Translations under genes and position numbers: made by a program | Shown here: in pieces, positions 1 to 11,077 of the stretch | Layout of the letters: every line of letters begins with the position of its first letter | Position numbering within the stretch: position 1 is the stretch's first letter | Notes under the pieces: generated by a model | Told to the model about the DNA's origin: nothing | Seen by the model: only the letters and a program-made list of their open reading frames with translations | The model's database searches: none | NCBI GenBank assembly: GCA_029204225.1 | Contig: CM055098.1 | Span: forward strand, 12,328,937 to 12,392,936 | DNA: 64,000 nt | Direction: 5' to 3' | Source: Diphasiastrum complanatum | Lineage: Eukaryota; Streptophyta; Lycopodiopsida; Lycopodiales; Lycopodiaceae

Positions 1-323
1 GTAGTATGCAGATCACATCACACAATCACCATAGCCACTCCTCACAAGCTCTCAAAGATGGCACAACAAAAGTTATGACACAAAGAACACTGTACATATA
101 GGAAATCCCTAACTGCATGAAAGGACATGTGTCCTAAAATTGGCCTACCACCTGCCAAACTAGAACAAGGCCCAATATGGCCTAAATAACTGACAAACCC
201 GAGACATGCCTTCAAGTATAGCATAGCGAAACCAAAAACACTGTACAAGCTAATTTTCCTATCTGTGGCTACTCGGCTAACCCAGGTAGCCGTCTATGGG
301 ATTAGTGCCCGATCAATATATCC
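1..323 (-). repeat. Fragment of LTR repeat S (copy 1)
   Basis: This stretch matches 19316-19625 closely along its whole length, starting with the shared word GCAGATCACATCACACAATC. The longer copy at 19301-19743 ends next to a reversed purine tract, so the family is best read as an LTR lying in minus orientation. This copy is cut by the window edge and loses the LTR start. No gene is visible in it; a 68-codon open frame here is part of the repeat. Confidence 0.6.
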
Positions 324-534
324 GTGTCTGGTTAGATTCCATATAGAACATATCTGATATACAAACACCAATGGTCCAACATATATAGCGAATGAAAATC
401 ATATCAACATCACAAGAAAATATATAGACACCAAGTCAAATTGATTTCTTGAGCTACTATACTAAAACAAAAAATTTCAGGCGTTCGACCCACAGTGACT
501 TCAAAGAAAAGATATCAACAGCTAAGCACAACCA

Positions 535-600
535 ACTCTACACCATACTTGTTACCTCTAAATGTTTACTCTACACCATACTCGTTACCTCTAAATGTTT
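535..600. repeat. 33-bp tandem duplication
   Basis: Two adjacent 33-bp units, 535-567 and 568-600, each contain CTACACCATACT and CCTCTAAATGTTT. They differ at one position, so the duplication is young or has been homogenised. Confidence 0.85.
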
Positions 601-797
601 AAAAGCGTAATGAAGTACATTATCTCATATATTTCTTATGGAAATGGAATCACTCCAAAGTTCATTCCATGCAGTATGTTTTCGAATTGTACAATCAAAA
701 TCTTGAACATATGTGTGTGAGAAAGCATTTTGGATACATGATGGCTATAGCAATGGCAATGTATAGTGTGCTCTTGAATTTTTCACCTAATTGTCAC

Positions 798-911
798 AGT
801 TAGAAATCATAGTTAATCTGATATACATTTTATGTAAGCTCTAAATGTGATATTGTAATTAATGTACAGTTAATTAGATTTGTTGTATTCAGTTGTATTC
901 GGGATGTGACC
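798..911 (+). repeat. Inverted fragment of LTR repeat S
   Basis: This is the reverse complement of about 19630-19743 with few differences. It starts with AGTTAGAAATCATAG, the 5' end of the same LTR family. It therefore lies opposite in orientation to the S fragment at 1-323, so the two pieces cannot be one uninterrupted LTR. Confidence 0.65.
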
Positions 912-1775
912 TTTTCTTTATATATTATAGATTATTGGATTCTTCAGTGAGCTGCAAAAGGACATATAGCCACACTCGATACCCTTCCTCTTGATCACCC
1001 TCTACATGATGTACTTGTTGGTCAATGTCCTCACGCCATATAGGTACATCAAATATTTAGTCCAATTGTTATTTTTTTAACATTTACTCTCTCTGTTCTA
1101 ATAATAATCTCGATTAAACATGTGTGCTTGTTTCTTAATCTTGAAGGAAAGTGATTGGCATCAAATTTGGAGATCTAATCAAGATCCAAGGTGCATTCCT
1201 CCTCGAATAAAGAGGTTATCAAAATTTCATGAACTTCCATATTGAAAAAAAATTGTTAATAAACTCTCTTTGGACCCAATGCACATATTCAAGAATGTAT
1301 GGAGCATAATCTAGGGCCAAAAATAAAAAAGCTACACAAGATGACTGCCAAAAATACAAAAGATGACCAATTTATGGTCACAAATGATTGGGGATTCAAT
1401 TTTTTTCTCAAAGGCTCCATGGATCTTCTCTAGGAGAGAAGAGGGGATTGTATAAAAGCAATTGCCTCATTTTGAACTCCTTTAGGACACATGAAATGCC
1501 TAAAGGGTGCCTTCAATTGCTTGGATTAGCTTCTATTTTGATCACAATCTAACTTGTGTGCATATTTAACCTGGAATCAAAGTAATTTTCTAACAATGTG
1601 CAAGAAAGCTAGCGAATTTCAGCATTAAACAATACAAAGCTATCTTTCTCTTTCTAAACAAGCGCCTCTAAACAAGCTATCTTTCTACTCTCCTATCTTT
1701 GGCAGAAAATATTTCATGATGGCGTCTTGAGTTCAAACTTTCAAGCCTTATCAGCCCAAAAAGGTTACAATATAC

Positions 1776-2739
1776 GCATATATCCAATAAATGAGCCGCG
1801 TGCGAAGACATCTCCAAAACTTGCTGAAGTTGATAATTTAGCTTCTTCTGCTCAAAATCATTCTGCTCATTGGAGCTGAAAAGCTTTACAATAATTCGCG
1901 AAAGAGGATCGATGAATCGCGTGAGAGTAAGAGCCGCCTCTTCGTGGGGAACATTGAGGAACTCAGACACCAAATATGTAGTCATCCATTGCTTCTGCTG
2001 GACAGGATCCTTATGCTCATTAACATTAATTAACTGAGTAAACAGACCTACATAAGCTTTGGACAGAGAATCGGCTGTGTTTTCGTCACCAACATTCAGG
2101 ATCGAGGTGATAAGAAACTTTGTCAGCCTTTTCAGTGAAGCAGGCATGTCGACAAGATCTCCTTCAGATACCACCTGCTGTAGTGAGGTACTACTGTTCT
2201 GGAGCGAAAGCATTCTCCTAGATACGATTGTCAACGGGAGATAAACGTGGATATTCGGTAATGTGTCAGTTACTCGCCAAATGGTTGTGTCAGAGCACTG
2301 ATGACGACATTAAAGTTTAGATACAAAGAATAGCAACAATCAGCAGATTGCAGACTGCGTCTAGTACTTAAAAAAACACACAAACGATCTGCCATCTCCG
2401 GTTTACAGATGCCATAGCAAGAAGAAACTATGGTAGCAACACCACAAGAAATTGTAAATCAAGTATGATTACGTGAGTTCGTATTATATTATAACTTGAA
2501 GACGACCTACAGACATAGGAAACGACAATATCAACAGCATTATACATGACTTCTAATTAGCTATCTTAATTAAATACGATTACAGACACGATCTACCTCA
2601 TGCTTATGTATTTCAATGCAGGTTCATTGCAATGGCATATCAGCTAATTTAGCTTACCTTGTGGAAGTTCTTTTGAAAAGCATTCGCAAAATCTCCTTTG
2701 CATATTGCATTATGAGGAAATGAATATCTGTGTTTGCGC
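1776..2739 (-). CDS. Two-exon fragment of an unrecognised plant gene (helical protein)
   Basis: I see two exons on the minus strand, 2739-2658 and 2217-1776. The upstream exon follows a pyrimidine-rich CTCTGCTCCCAG acceptor and ends with a strong AAG|GTAAGC donor. The downstream exon begins after TAG| and joins in frame, giving LFKRTSTRRMLSLQNS across the junction. It stays open for about 147 codons to a possible GC|GTATAT donor. The translation is leucine-rich and looks all-helical, with segments such as SLKRLTKFLITSIL and FIDPLSRIIVKLF, as in HEAT or ARM-like proteins; that is an impression of fold only. I do not recognise the family. Neither the true start nor the true end was found, so it is either part of a longer gene or a gene remnant. 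Absence of stops and the in-phase splice join argue for real coding sequence. Confidence 0.55.
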
Positions 2740-3515
2740 CTGGGAGCAGAGAATTTTTTAAAGATGTCTAATTCGCAAGATGATATTAGCTGCAAACTGA
2801 AGTAGCAATGGCAATAAATCATGTGAACGTCAACTCCATTAAGTAGCTGGATTCTCGAGGGTCGTCAAGTCATTCAATTCTAACATTAATACTTTCAGCG
2901 GCATGCGCAGAACTAAGGCCGAAGAGTGATCATGTATCTTTAATTCGTTGCTATCACCTCATCATTTATCACCTTATCATTGATCATGAGGTTCAGCTTA
3001 GTGATTTAGACTGTACAGTGTAGAGGCGCGAGGTTAGTAGTCAATCTCGAGGTTTCTAAATCTTAAATTAATAGCGCGCTTTGGATTCGGAAAAAGCATC
3101 AATCTTATACTTCTAAGTTGGAGCAGTGCTCGGGAGTCGGAAACCTCCCTTAAGTTTCACTTTAATATATGACATCTTTCCATAGATGTCTGCTTTTGAA
3201 AATAATGTTTCTAAAACCTTCAACTCAAGAATGTTGCACTTTAAAATCTTACAACTATCAAATATCATCATTTAGTATAGTAGATATCCTTGTTAAAAAA
3301 TAGTGCATCAATTGAAACTGCTAAATTATGTTCAATATAATAATTTTTTTTTATAATTTTCAAAGATCTTTGGCATCCAACTATTTTTCTTGGGCATCAA
3401 CCTAGCTCTCTCCAACAATTATTTTCATGGTATAATGTGTTATAAGGTTAGAAATTAGCCACATATCGATAGGTTTACAAACGTAGCTTATATACAAAAT
3501 TTGTGTTAAAGGATC
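2740..3515. other. Unannotated stretch
   Basis: No open reading frame, element terminus or RNA was recognised. If the minus-strand gene at 1776-2739 is real, its upstream exons could lie here or beyond, but I could not support one. Confidence 0.3.
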
Positions 3516-3519
3516 CACA

Positions 3520-4310
3520 TTGTCAGCTCTCGAGATCATGCATTACATGATCGAGAACAAAAACAATTGTGATCTATGGGCTGATGGAAGTTTATATCCA
3601 ATAGATCCAATCTCAATGCAACATCCAAACTTTGAACCAATCACACAACTCATACTGTTTTTGTGTGAAGGACATAATGGTCTATTGGTTTATTGTAAAA
3701 GATTGAAATATGGTATTGGTAGTTCAATGCAAAAAAGCCATAGGCTGGAGAATATGTTGAATAGTTTGTTTGATGACTACAAAGAAAAAGAGACTTTGTT
3801 ATTGCAAACAAAAGAAGAGAATGAAATCTTCAAATTAGAATTTTTTTGCTTGCAAAATCAAATTTTAGACCTTAATTAAAACAATGACCAAATGCAACAA
3901 GTTTTACAAATATTACGTAGCTCATATTATCATGTAAATGAGAAAGTACAAATCCTAGGTAGGAAACTGAAATACAATAAGAGAAAAAGAGTTGTGTTAA
4001 AAGGCATTGATGACTTTCATCAAGTGGAGGTTACCCAAAAAAAAGAATTTGGACTTCAAGTAAGATCTTGTTTTGAAATAAATTATTTTGTTTGTTTGCT
4101 TCAATTGATGAGCCATTGATTGTGGTTTATTCTTCTAATTCTTATTCTCATTTTGCAGATCAACATTAGTTGCACACCAAAATATGAAAGACAACGACAT
4201 GATTCAAAAGTTGGCAAATTTGTATATATGAATTATTTACTGAGATATATTATAAAATTGAAGAAACAAAACGTTTCTGTTTACAAAGCCTTGCTAGCTT
4301 TCAGCCCTCA
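3520..4310 (+). pseudogene. Unrecognised coiled-coil gene family, copy 1 (broken)
   Basis: Exon 1 (3520-4059) encodes an N-terminal module with the word DLWADGSLYPIDP, then a cysteine-containing CEGHNGLLVYC segment, a heptad-like coiled region, and a basic stretch NKRKRV followed by QKKEF. One in-frame TAA at 3877-3879 interrupts it; the frame is otherwise continuous. A 99-bp intron (4060-4158) with GTAAGA donor and TTTTGCAG acceptor separates a second exon, which runs into retrotransposon-like sequence at about 4310. Copies at 8046 and 12231 share the N-terminal module, and the 8046 copy shares the basic end and intron position. The conserved intron says this is a gene family rather than a retrocopy. 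The basic cluster could be a nuclear-localisation signal; function is unknown to me. Confidence 0.6.
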
Positions 4311-4315
4311 GCCTG

Positions 4316-5349
4316 ACGAAGATGTTCGTGAACACGAAAGTCAGGAGACACGAAACACGAAAAGTTTCACAAAAATGAAAGTCAAAGGAGACGAAGACAA
4401 ACGGTTCGCGAACACGAAAGAATCACGAAGGAGAATCTTTTGCGGTCTGGCACGAGAATCTTTTGCGGTCCAGTATGAGAGAAAAGACAGACGAACAAAA
4501 CCAAACCAACGATGGAAATGGAACCAACGATGGAAACGGAACCAACGATGGAAATGAAACCAACGACGCGACACAAAAAATGTCGCGAAACCCGTTTTGC
4601 CCTCACGCTCCAAAGAGTACCAACAAAGATCATGCAAGTACCCATAAGTACAAAAATCTGATCTGATGGCATGACGTCAGCAGATACTCCCTAGGTCGTG
4701 GCTAATCTGCCACTCTTGTGATTCCCTGATTAGTTGTAGATGCTTAATCACTCTAATCTTAGATTTACATAGAGTAACTATACTTACTGGATGATACTTG
4801 ACATATAGATCAGCAGAGATGACAGAATATACACACAGTGTAATGTAGTAGCATGATGCTAGTAAGCAATCAAGACGAAACTACAAAATACATGTCCGCC
4901 TGCGTGCGAAGACAATTCTGTCTAGGATCTATAGATCCAACTATCCGCTAGTAAAGCGAGACGATTATTTGTGAGAGAACCGTGTTTCTTCCACGCCAAC
5001 ACACTGCATGGATCTGCATGCAGTGCTTGAAAAATCAGAGAAGGGAATCAATAGATGACATTGTAGCCTTTGCGCACATATCAATTGATGTTGTATGATC
5101 TTGAATGCAAATGTGTCTGCTGTTAATTATATGTTTGATTCTCCCATTCTTCAATTCCGCACATTGGTTGAGTTTGTTGAATGTTGCATTAATATTATGA
5201 ACGTAGATCAGTAGTGTCTGACTACACTCTGGAGGACTGTAGGAGTGATTCAGCCGGCAGTGTCCCCCCAATGATCGCATCTGAACTCCATCCGAGTCGC
5301 AAGAGAGTCGCGGTTGATTTGCCTTCACGACTGCTTCGATTCTCATCAG
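4316..5349 (+). mobile_element. Probable 5' LTR of Copia element A1
   Basis: The position fits: this region directly precedes a tRNA-Met primer-binding site at 5350 and a Copia gag at 5493. It is rich in CACGAA words and contains CTCTTGTGATTCCCTGATTAG, whose counterpart occurs in the LTR-like insertion at 41644-42422. The left boundary is approximate, placed where homology to the coiled-coil gene family stops. No second LTR for this element was found because its 3' part is lost. Confidence 0.4.
4503..4567. repeat. 18-bp minisatellite, about 3.5 copies
   Basis: The unit contains ACCAACGATGGAAA and recurs every 18 bp. It lies inside the probable LTR of A1. Just upstream, the word GAGAATCTTTTGCGGTC is also directly repeated (about 4432-4477). 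Confidence 0.8.
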
Positions 5350-5389
5350 TGGTATCAGAGCATATCACACTCTTCAGTGGTATCAGAGC
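5350..5389 (+). other. Doubled primer-binding site for initiator tRNA-Met
   Basis: TGGTATCAGAGC, complementary to the 3' end of plant initiator tRNA-Met, occurs twice: 5350-5361 and 5378-5389. The two lie in a 28-bp tandem duplication (CAGTGGTATCAGAGCATAT in each). A primer-binding site normally follows the 5' LTR once, so the LTR end should be just before 5350. Confidence 0.75.
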
Positions 5390-5492
5390 ATATTATCATG
5401 TTATATTCTGACATAGCCAAGAAGCTAGCAGATCCAGGAGGCCAAGCATTCAGACAAACAACCATCAACAAGGGAACAGACTCCAAGAAGTA

Positions 5493-7818
5493 ATGGCTTC
5501 AATCAGCAGCATGCAAAGCAAGATCTACACAATACTTGATTCTTCAAGATCTAACTTTCTAGCCTGGAAAGCTAAGACATCTTTGATATTCAAGGGCGAA
5601 GGACTCTTCTCCTGGGTGGATGGCACGGAAGAAATGCCTACGACAACAGGCAAGGAGCTACGTGAATGGAGGGAGAAAAACGACAAGGCAGTAGCCTTGC
5701 TATCATCTTCCATCGAAGATAGTCTCACACTTGACCTGGCTACACTCTCCAAAGCTAAGGAGATGTGGTATGTATTACTCACTAGATTTCAGACGAAATT
5801 AGGAAGTCAAATCATGATGCTAGAAGATCAGCTGACGAATCTACAGTGGGATGGAAAAGACCTCACTTCCATCATAAGGAAGATGAAGGATCTGTTTCTA
5901 TCACTACATAACTCTGGAGCAAAGAACGTTGTGTCAGTTGAGAAGCATCTCACACACCTGTTGAGAGCCTTACCCAGATCATTCCAGACAACAAGAACCC
6001 TGCTCGTGAAAGATCCTACCATGAACATCGAAAAGGCAATTGTCGAGATTCGAGAGGAAGTCGAGGTCAGAGAAAATCTTGATCACAAAGATGGTTCTGA
6101 CCAGGCCCTCTACGACAACAAAGAAAAATCCAAAAAGCAATTCAAGCCTAAGAGGGAGCTGAATCAGAGGCAGGATCGTGATCAGCAAACAAAGGGAACC
6201 AGTAAAGGCAACTGGAAGAGGAAAGGGAGGTCAAAGCAACAAGGTGTAGATAAAAAGACTTGCGTGAGATGCAAAAGAGACAGACATATAGTAGATACAT
6301 GCTAGCTCAATCCCAAGATTGAGTGTATCCATTGCCACAAGAAGGGTCATGCAACCATGGATTGCCGCCAGAACCCGAGAAACAAATCAACACAGAACAG
6401 ACAGGAGAATAGCAACAGTTCATCCTATATCGAGGAGCCCGAGAGCTCCAAGATGGGTGAAGAAAAAAATGAACAAAAATTGTTTGACCACCTACATCTA
6501 TGAAGATGTGTGCGCAACATCAACATTTGACACACATGAGGTGATTCTAGACTCAGGAGCCACCTCACACTTTGTGACATCGAGACAAATAATGTCTGAT
6601 TTCAGAAGTGTAGATCCCTCAAGATTCATAGTTCTTGGAGATGGATCTAGACATCAAGTGAACAGTATTGGTTCACTATGGCTCAACACCAATGGCAGAG
6701 ACAGACGACTCGAAGACGTTCTGTTCGTGCCTACTCTGCAACAAGACTTTCTCTCTATAGCAAAAATAATAGATGCAGGGATGCGTGTGACATTTTTTGA
6801 TGAAGCATGCAACGTGATTGACGTCAGTACCAGTAATTTGGTCGCTCAAGGCAGAATGAAAGAGAACCTATATCATCTGAAGGTACGCCTACTTGTAGAT
6901 CAGGTGCATCAGACTCATGACGACTCACCAGACACTCTGTGGCACAGAAGACTCTTCCACATGAACTCAATGGCACTTTACCAAGCAAGCCATCATGGAG
7001 CGATAACAGGGGTCAGCATCTCAAATGCAACCAGTTTGATCACCTGTGATGCATGTTCGAAGGGCAAGATGTCACGCACACCATTCATCAAAGACTCCTA
7101 CAAGACAACAAAGATTCTGAAACTAGTGCACTCTGACATCTGCGGACCATTCAATGTGATCTCAGTAGGAGGTTCAAAGTATTATATGACCTTTATTGAT
7201 GACTATAGTAAATTTGCCAGAGTGTATTTTATTCAGAATAGATCTGAAGCACTTGATAAATTCATAGAATATGTGAATTGGACTGAAAGATGTACAGGCA
7301 GCAAAGTGAAGCAGATCAGAACAGATCGAGGTGGCAAATACATCTCGAATTGCTTCACTGACCTCTGCAATGATCGTGGCATCATTCAAAGAAGGACTAC
7401 AGTCTACACACCGCAGCACAATGGTGTTGCTGAACGAAAGAACAAGACCCTCATGGAAGCAGCCAGATGTATGATGGCCTACTTGAAGCCTCCAAGGGCA
7501 CTGTGGGCTGAAGCAGTAGCTACAGCCGCATACATTTAGAATAGACCAGGCAAGTCTAGTGTCCCACACACGACACCACATGAGCTATGGCGGGGTAGAA
7601 AGCCCAACCTGTCTCACGTCAGAATCTTTGGTTGTGCAGCTTATGCACACATATTTGATAAACTTCAAAAGAATCTTGATGAGAAAGCTGAGCAGGGATT
7701 TTTGGTAGGTTATGACAACAATTCGTCATACTATAGAGTCTACAAGCCAGACACGAACACTGTGAAAACAGTGAGAGATGTCAGATTTGATGAGAGCAGG
7801 ACAATGGCCAATGACGAC
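5493..7818 (+). pseudogene. Copia gag-protease-integrase (element A1), broken and truncated
   Basis: The reading order is Copia gag (from the ATG at 5493), two CCHC zinc knuckles (CVRCKRDRHIVDTC, then CIHCHKKGHATMDC), protease with the DSGATSHF active-site motif near 6550, the GAG-pre-integrase HHCC module (TLWHRRLFHMN, CDAC), and the integrase core with HSDICGP, RTDRGGKY and GVAERKN as the D, D and E landmarks. Breaks are a TAG at 6303, a frame change near 6465-6490 in an A-run, a TAG at 7537 and an end at about 7818 after FDESRTMANDD. Reverse transcriptase and RNase H are absent. Element A2 (41398-44476) is a diverged relative. The sequence after 7818 is unrelated to pol and leads into copy 2 of the coiled-coil family. 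Confidence 0.88.
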
Positions 7819-8045
7819 TGAAGCGGGAGTAGTAGAACTTTTGAAATCACTATATGCTTATAGTGAAATATGAGGCGGGACAATTTTTCAATGCGACATA
7901 AACATTACCGTAAGTAAGGTATGCTAGATCTATTCATATTGATTTATTGTAGTTTGAAACATTTACGGATTGTAGCTTTTAACAATGGCAATGTTCCATT
8001 TGCATATTGCTCTTCCGATGGAATGCACTCCAATTATCAAGAAAA

Positions 8046-8908
8046 ATGCGAATAGAGAATGCTACTGCAATAGTTAGAGAATTGAGAATGAATAATCATA
8101 TGAATATAGATTTGTGGGTGGATGGATCAATTTATCCTAATGATCCAGCTACAAATTTGTGTCCAGATTTAAAGTCTGTAATTCATCTTCTCATATTTGA
8201 ATGTTTAAGAAACGGCTGATTACTTGGATAGTGTCAAAGCTTGCATGATATTGGAATGCATAGCATATCTTGTCTTAATCAACAATTACAGTTTGCTAAT
8301 CAACAATTGCAACATGCAAATCAACAATTGCTTCATTATGTGCAACACACTAGTGCTGAAAACAATGCACTCAAGAATGATATGTCAGAGTTGAATGCTA
8401 CAGTCACTACTCTTCGGGGATCAAACCAAGAATTGTTAGAATCCATGGAAAAGTTGCGATCTCAGAGTTTAAAATTTGTTGTTGATATAAAAGTTGTAAA
8501 AAAGGTAATGATGAAGAGAAAAAGAAAGAGAGTACCGATGAAGAATATTAATGACTTATCTACACATAGCGGCAATCAAAAAAAAGAATTCGAGCATTCA
8601 AGTATGTTGTCATATAAACTGTTTATTTGATTTGTATATGTCATCTAAGATTAATTTGCACTTGATAACATGGATTATTTATTTATTAAACATAATTTGA
8701 ATTTCATATGTTTGTTGCAGATCATGTTTGGTGGCAAAGAACTATTTAACAGATCGTTCATGCATTGGATCATCTTAAGTCATGTTTTACCAAGAAAGTC
8801 AGCAAAGGAAATGATGAAAAATGCTCAGTCTAAAAAAAAAGAAAAATGAAATTACGGAGACTGTTTTGATTAAGGTTCAATCATATTTGGATGCAAATGT
8901 GATACAAG
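8046..8908 (+). pseudogene. Unrecognised coiled-coil gene family, copy 2 (broken)
   Basis: The frame from the ATG at 8046 gives IDLWVDGSIYPNDP, then NG-LLG-CQSLHDIG with two in-frame stops (8217-8219 and six codons on), aligning to NGLLVYCKRLKYGIG of copy 1. It continues into a coiled coil built on NQQLQFA/NQQLQHA/NQQLLHY repeats and a basic KRKRKRVPMKN stretch ending QKKEFEHS. A donor (AA|GTATGT) ends the exon at 8601. A TTGTTGCAG acceptor opens the next at 8721, and a further donor (ACAAG|GTATGTG) follows at 8908. The second exon carries frame-breaking indels. Intron position agrees with copy 1. Function unknown. Confidence 0.6.
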
Positions 8909-9240
8909 GTATGTGATGTATCTGAAATTAGCAGAAATGTTTATTCTACTTTTTTTTTAGAATCGCTAAAAAAGCTTTTTCCCAAGTGATGGTGAACAAA
9001 ATTTATCTTCCACGTCCATATTGGGTAAGATTTGAGATCATGTTCATTCAGAACATTTTCATAAGATGGAGCATTTTGAAATAGCCGATATCGATTCCAT
9101 GCGAGAGGACAAGTGCTTCATAGGAACAGCGCGCATTGATTCAATACTCCGGTATGGCAAATCGGATATCGGATCAACATGTCCGTCCCAAAAAAAGATT
9201 TTTCAACTTGGACTACACGCGTTGATTCGCTATTGGAATC

Positions 9241-9332
9241 CATTATGAATCATCAAAGCTCGCTTCGGGAGACTCCTCATACATCCAAAGCTTAAAAAAG
9301 TCTGCCGAAACAAGCTTTGATGATTCATAATG
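9241..9332. repeat. Long hairpin 1 (34-bp arms)
   Basis: The left arm 9241-9274 and right arm 9299-9332 are inverted repeats matching at about 31 of 34 positions, with a loop of about 24 bases. The outer arm reads CATTATGAATCATCAAAGC. The size fits a plant microRNA precursor or a very small foldback element. I do not recognise a known microRNA in it. Confidence 0.8.
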
Positions 9333-9464
9333 TGTTCTAATATATTTTCAGTGTGTCTCAGATATCGGATCAGCGCGCTTGATAAAAAAAAAGTTATTTT
9401 TCACTTGGATTGCGCGCGTCAAATTGCTATTGCAAGAAATTTTTTTTTTTTGAAATTATTGGAC

Positions 9465-9560
9465 CCCATTATGCATGATCAAAGCTTGATTCGGTAGACT
9501 CTTCATAATGTCCAAAGATACGCAGAATCTATCGAGTCAAGTTCTGATCATTCATATTCC
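9465..9560. repeat. Long hairpin 2, related to hairpin 1
   Basis: Arms of about 33 bases (9467-9500 against 9526-9559) pair at roughly 27 positions. The left arm contains GATCAAAGCTTGATTCGG and is clearly homologous to the left arm of hairpin 1, and the loops also share TCCAAAG. Both arms have diverged from hairpin 1 while still pairing. Confidence 0.75.
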
Positions 9561-10462
9561 ATTCAATATCGGTTCAGTGAACGAGAATAGCCCCTCTGGT
9601 TTACACATGCAGTATATGTGCGTCGATTTGCTATTGGGTAAAATAATGGCCGTTGGAATTTTTCAAAATTATAATGATTGGATATAAAAAAAGGTTAGAT
9701 ATTTATAGCTTAACCTTGTCAATTTCAGCAATAAATTGTAGATGTGACCATACTTTTGTAGAATTAATTGTAGATGTTACCATATTTTTGTAGAAATTAA
9801 TTGTGGTTGTTATTATCGACTAATTATTTTGATGAAAGATGGCTATTTAGTTTGATTTGATTCAGAAGCCTCTTAATATCTTGAAGTAATCATCAGCATA
9901 ATCCGAGCCTTGGACATCCAAACCACCACGTATGCAATCATTTCAAAATTTTTTTATATATACAGATGGACGACGCTGAATTTTTTTTGGCTTAAAATTC
10001 TTATCGTTCTCTACTTCCATGCGGTATCGATTCAGCACGCCCGAAGCAACCTACCTGCATTCCGCTTTTACTCGCGCGTGCTCATTTGTTATCAGGTATC
10101 GGTTTGGTTAAGTTTAGGTATCAGTTCGACGCGCTCGACCTGGCTTCTGATCTTGAGTTCTCCTTCTTTGCGCGCTGATCCGATATTGGATACTAATGGC
10201 GCGAACTAAGCAAATAACACGAGTCCACCCTGGTGGAATCCCAATCACAGGAGGGGGTTAAGGAAATGCACCACCACCACCTCATCCACCACACCTCCTC
10301 CTAGGCCAAGGGGCAATGCCAAACACTTTTTCAATTGGCTTGCACTACAAGACCTAATCTAAAAGAAGTTAACATTTAATTGTGTTTTTTTTTTTTTTCA
10401 TAATCAAATTCCTAATAACTAATCTTTGATTAATAACATTTAAGTGTTTTTGTTTTTTTCAG

Positions 10463-10606
10463 TTTAAATGTCCGAAGGTCTCCCCAATGGAGATAATGCA
10501 CTTCAGACAGGAGACCATAAAGCTTGTGATCAAAAATTCATATCCAGTTGCAATGGCAGAGTGTTCTCCACCCAAGCTACTTCCAACTGGAAAAATGGAT
10601 TCATAG
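10463..10606 (+). pseudogene. Exon-like block, copy 1
   Basis: A T-run followed by TTTTTTTCAG looks like a splice acceptor at 10462. The following frame is open to a TAG at 10604-10606 and reads FKCPKVSPMEIMHFRQETIK and on, about 47 codons. A second copy lies at 11078-11208. Third-position-type differences and a preserved frame in the core suggest coding ancestry. It could be a later exon of the coiled-coil family, but that link is only positional. Confidence 0.4.
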
Positions 10607-11077
10607 ATCATAGATAGTTGATACTAATAAAAAGTTGGTCTGACTTGATGTGGATGAGACACATGTACAGAATTTTTTATAGAAATATACTTACGGTTTT
10701 TTATGGTTGTTCTTACTTGTTTGTTTTCTTGTTATTAATTCAGGTTATTATTCATTTATCTTCAATTTCTACGGTTTTTCGACATGTTTGTTTTTCATAG
10801 CCTTGGTTTGCCTTGCCTTTACCATGGTTTTTTTTGGATAAGTTCAAAAAGATGATCTGATTGAACCTTTGCCACAAGCAATCCAAACATGCGACATACG
10901 TTTACTTAGATTTGTTGCAGCAAAGCTTTGATCAGATAATCTTTAGAACATATCCAAATATGCCAAGACAAGGACAATACAGACCAAGGCAATGAAGACA
11001 AAAAATACAACCGATATATCCGAGACTTCAACAAGTGCAAGTGTCAATTCGATATCTGATTGTAGTGGTCACTGGAG

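Larger units (their letters stand above)
324..1775. other. Mostly unannotated AT-rich stretch
   Basis: Apart from the 33-bp tandem duplication at 535-600 and an inverted LTR fragment at 798-911, I see no gene, RNA or recognisable element here. The short direct repeat around 1635-1685, built on the word CAAGCTATCTTTCT, lies just downstream of the minus-strand gene fragment and may belong to its intron. Confidence 0.4.
9165..9570. repeat. Diverged tandem repeat of about 200-225 bp
   Basis: Two units start with GATATCGGATCA at 9165 and 9361. Each continues through a T-run, a CACTTGGA or AACTTGGA word, a CGCTATTGG or TGCTATTG word, and a hairpin (described separately). Related GATATCGATTC and ATATCGGTTCAG words at about 9086 and 9565 suggest further partial units. 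No reading frame is shared between the units. Confidence 0.6.

Noticed and set aside
42-248. 68-codon frame near the window start, and its relative at 19355
   Set aside because: Both lie in the LTR S repeat and are shadows of the repeat, not genes.
4341-4672. Overlapping frames of about 97 codons on both strands near 4.4-4.6 kb
   Set aside because: They overlap an 18-bp minisatellite within a probable LTR and have no family resemblance.
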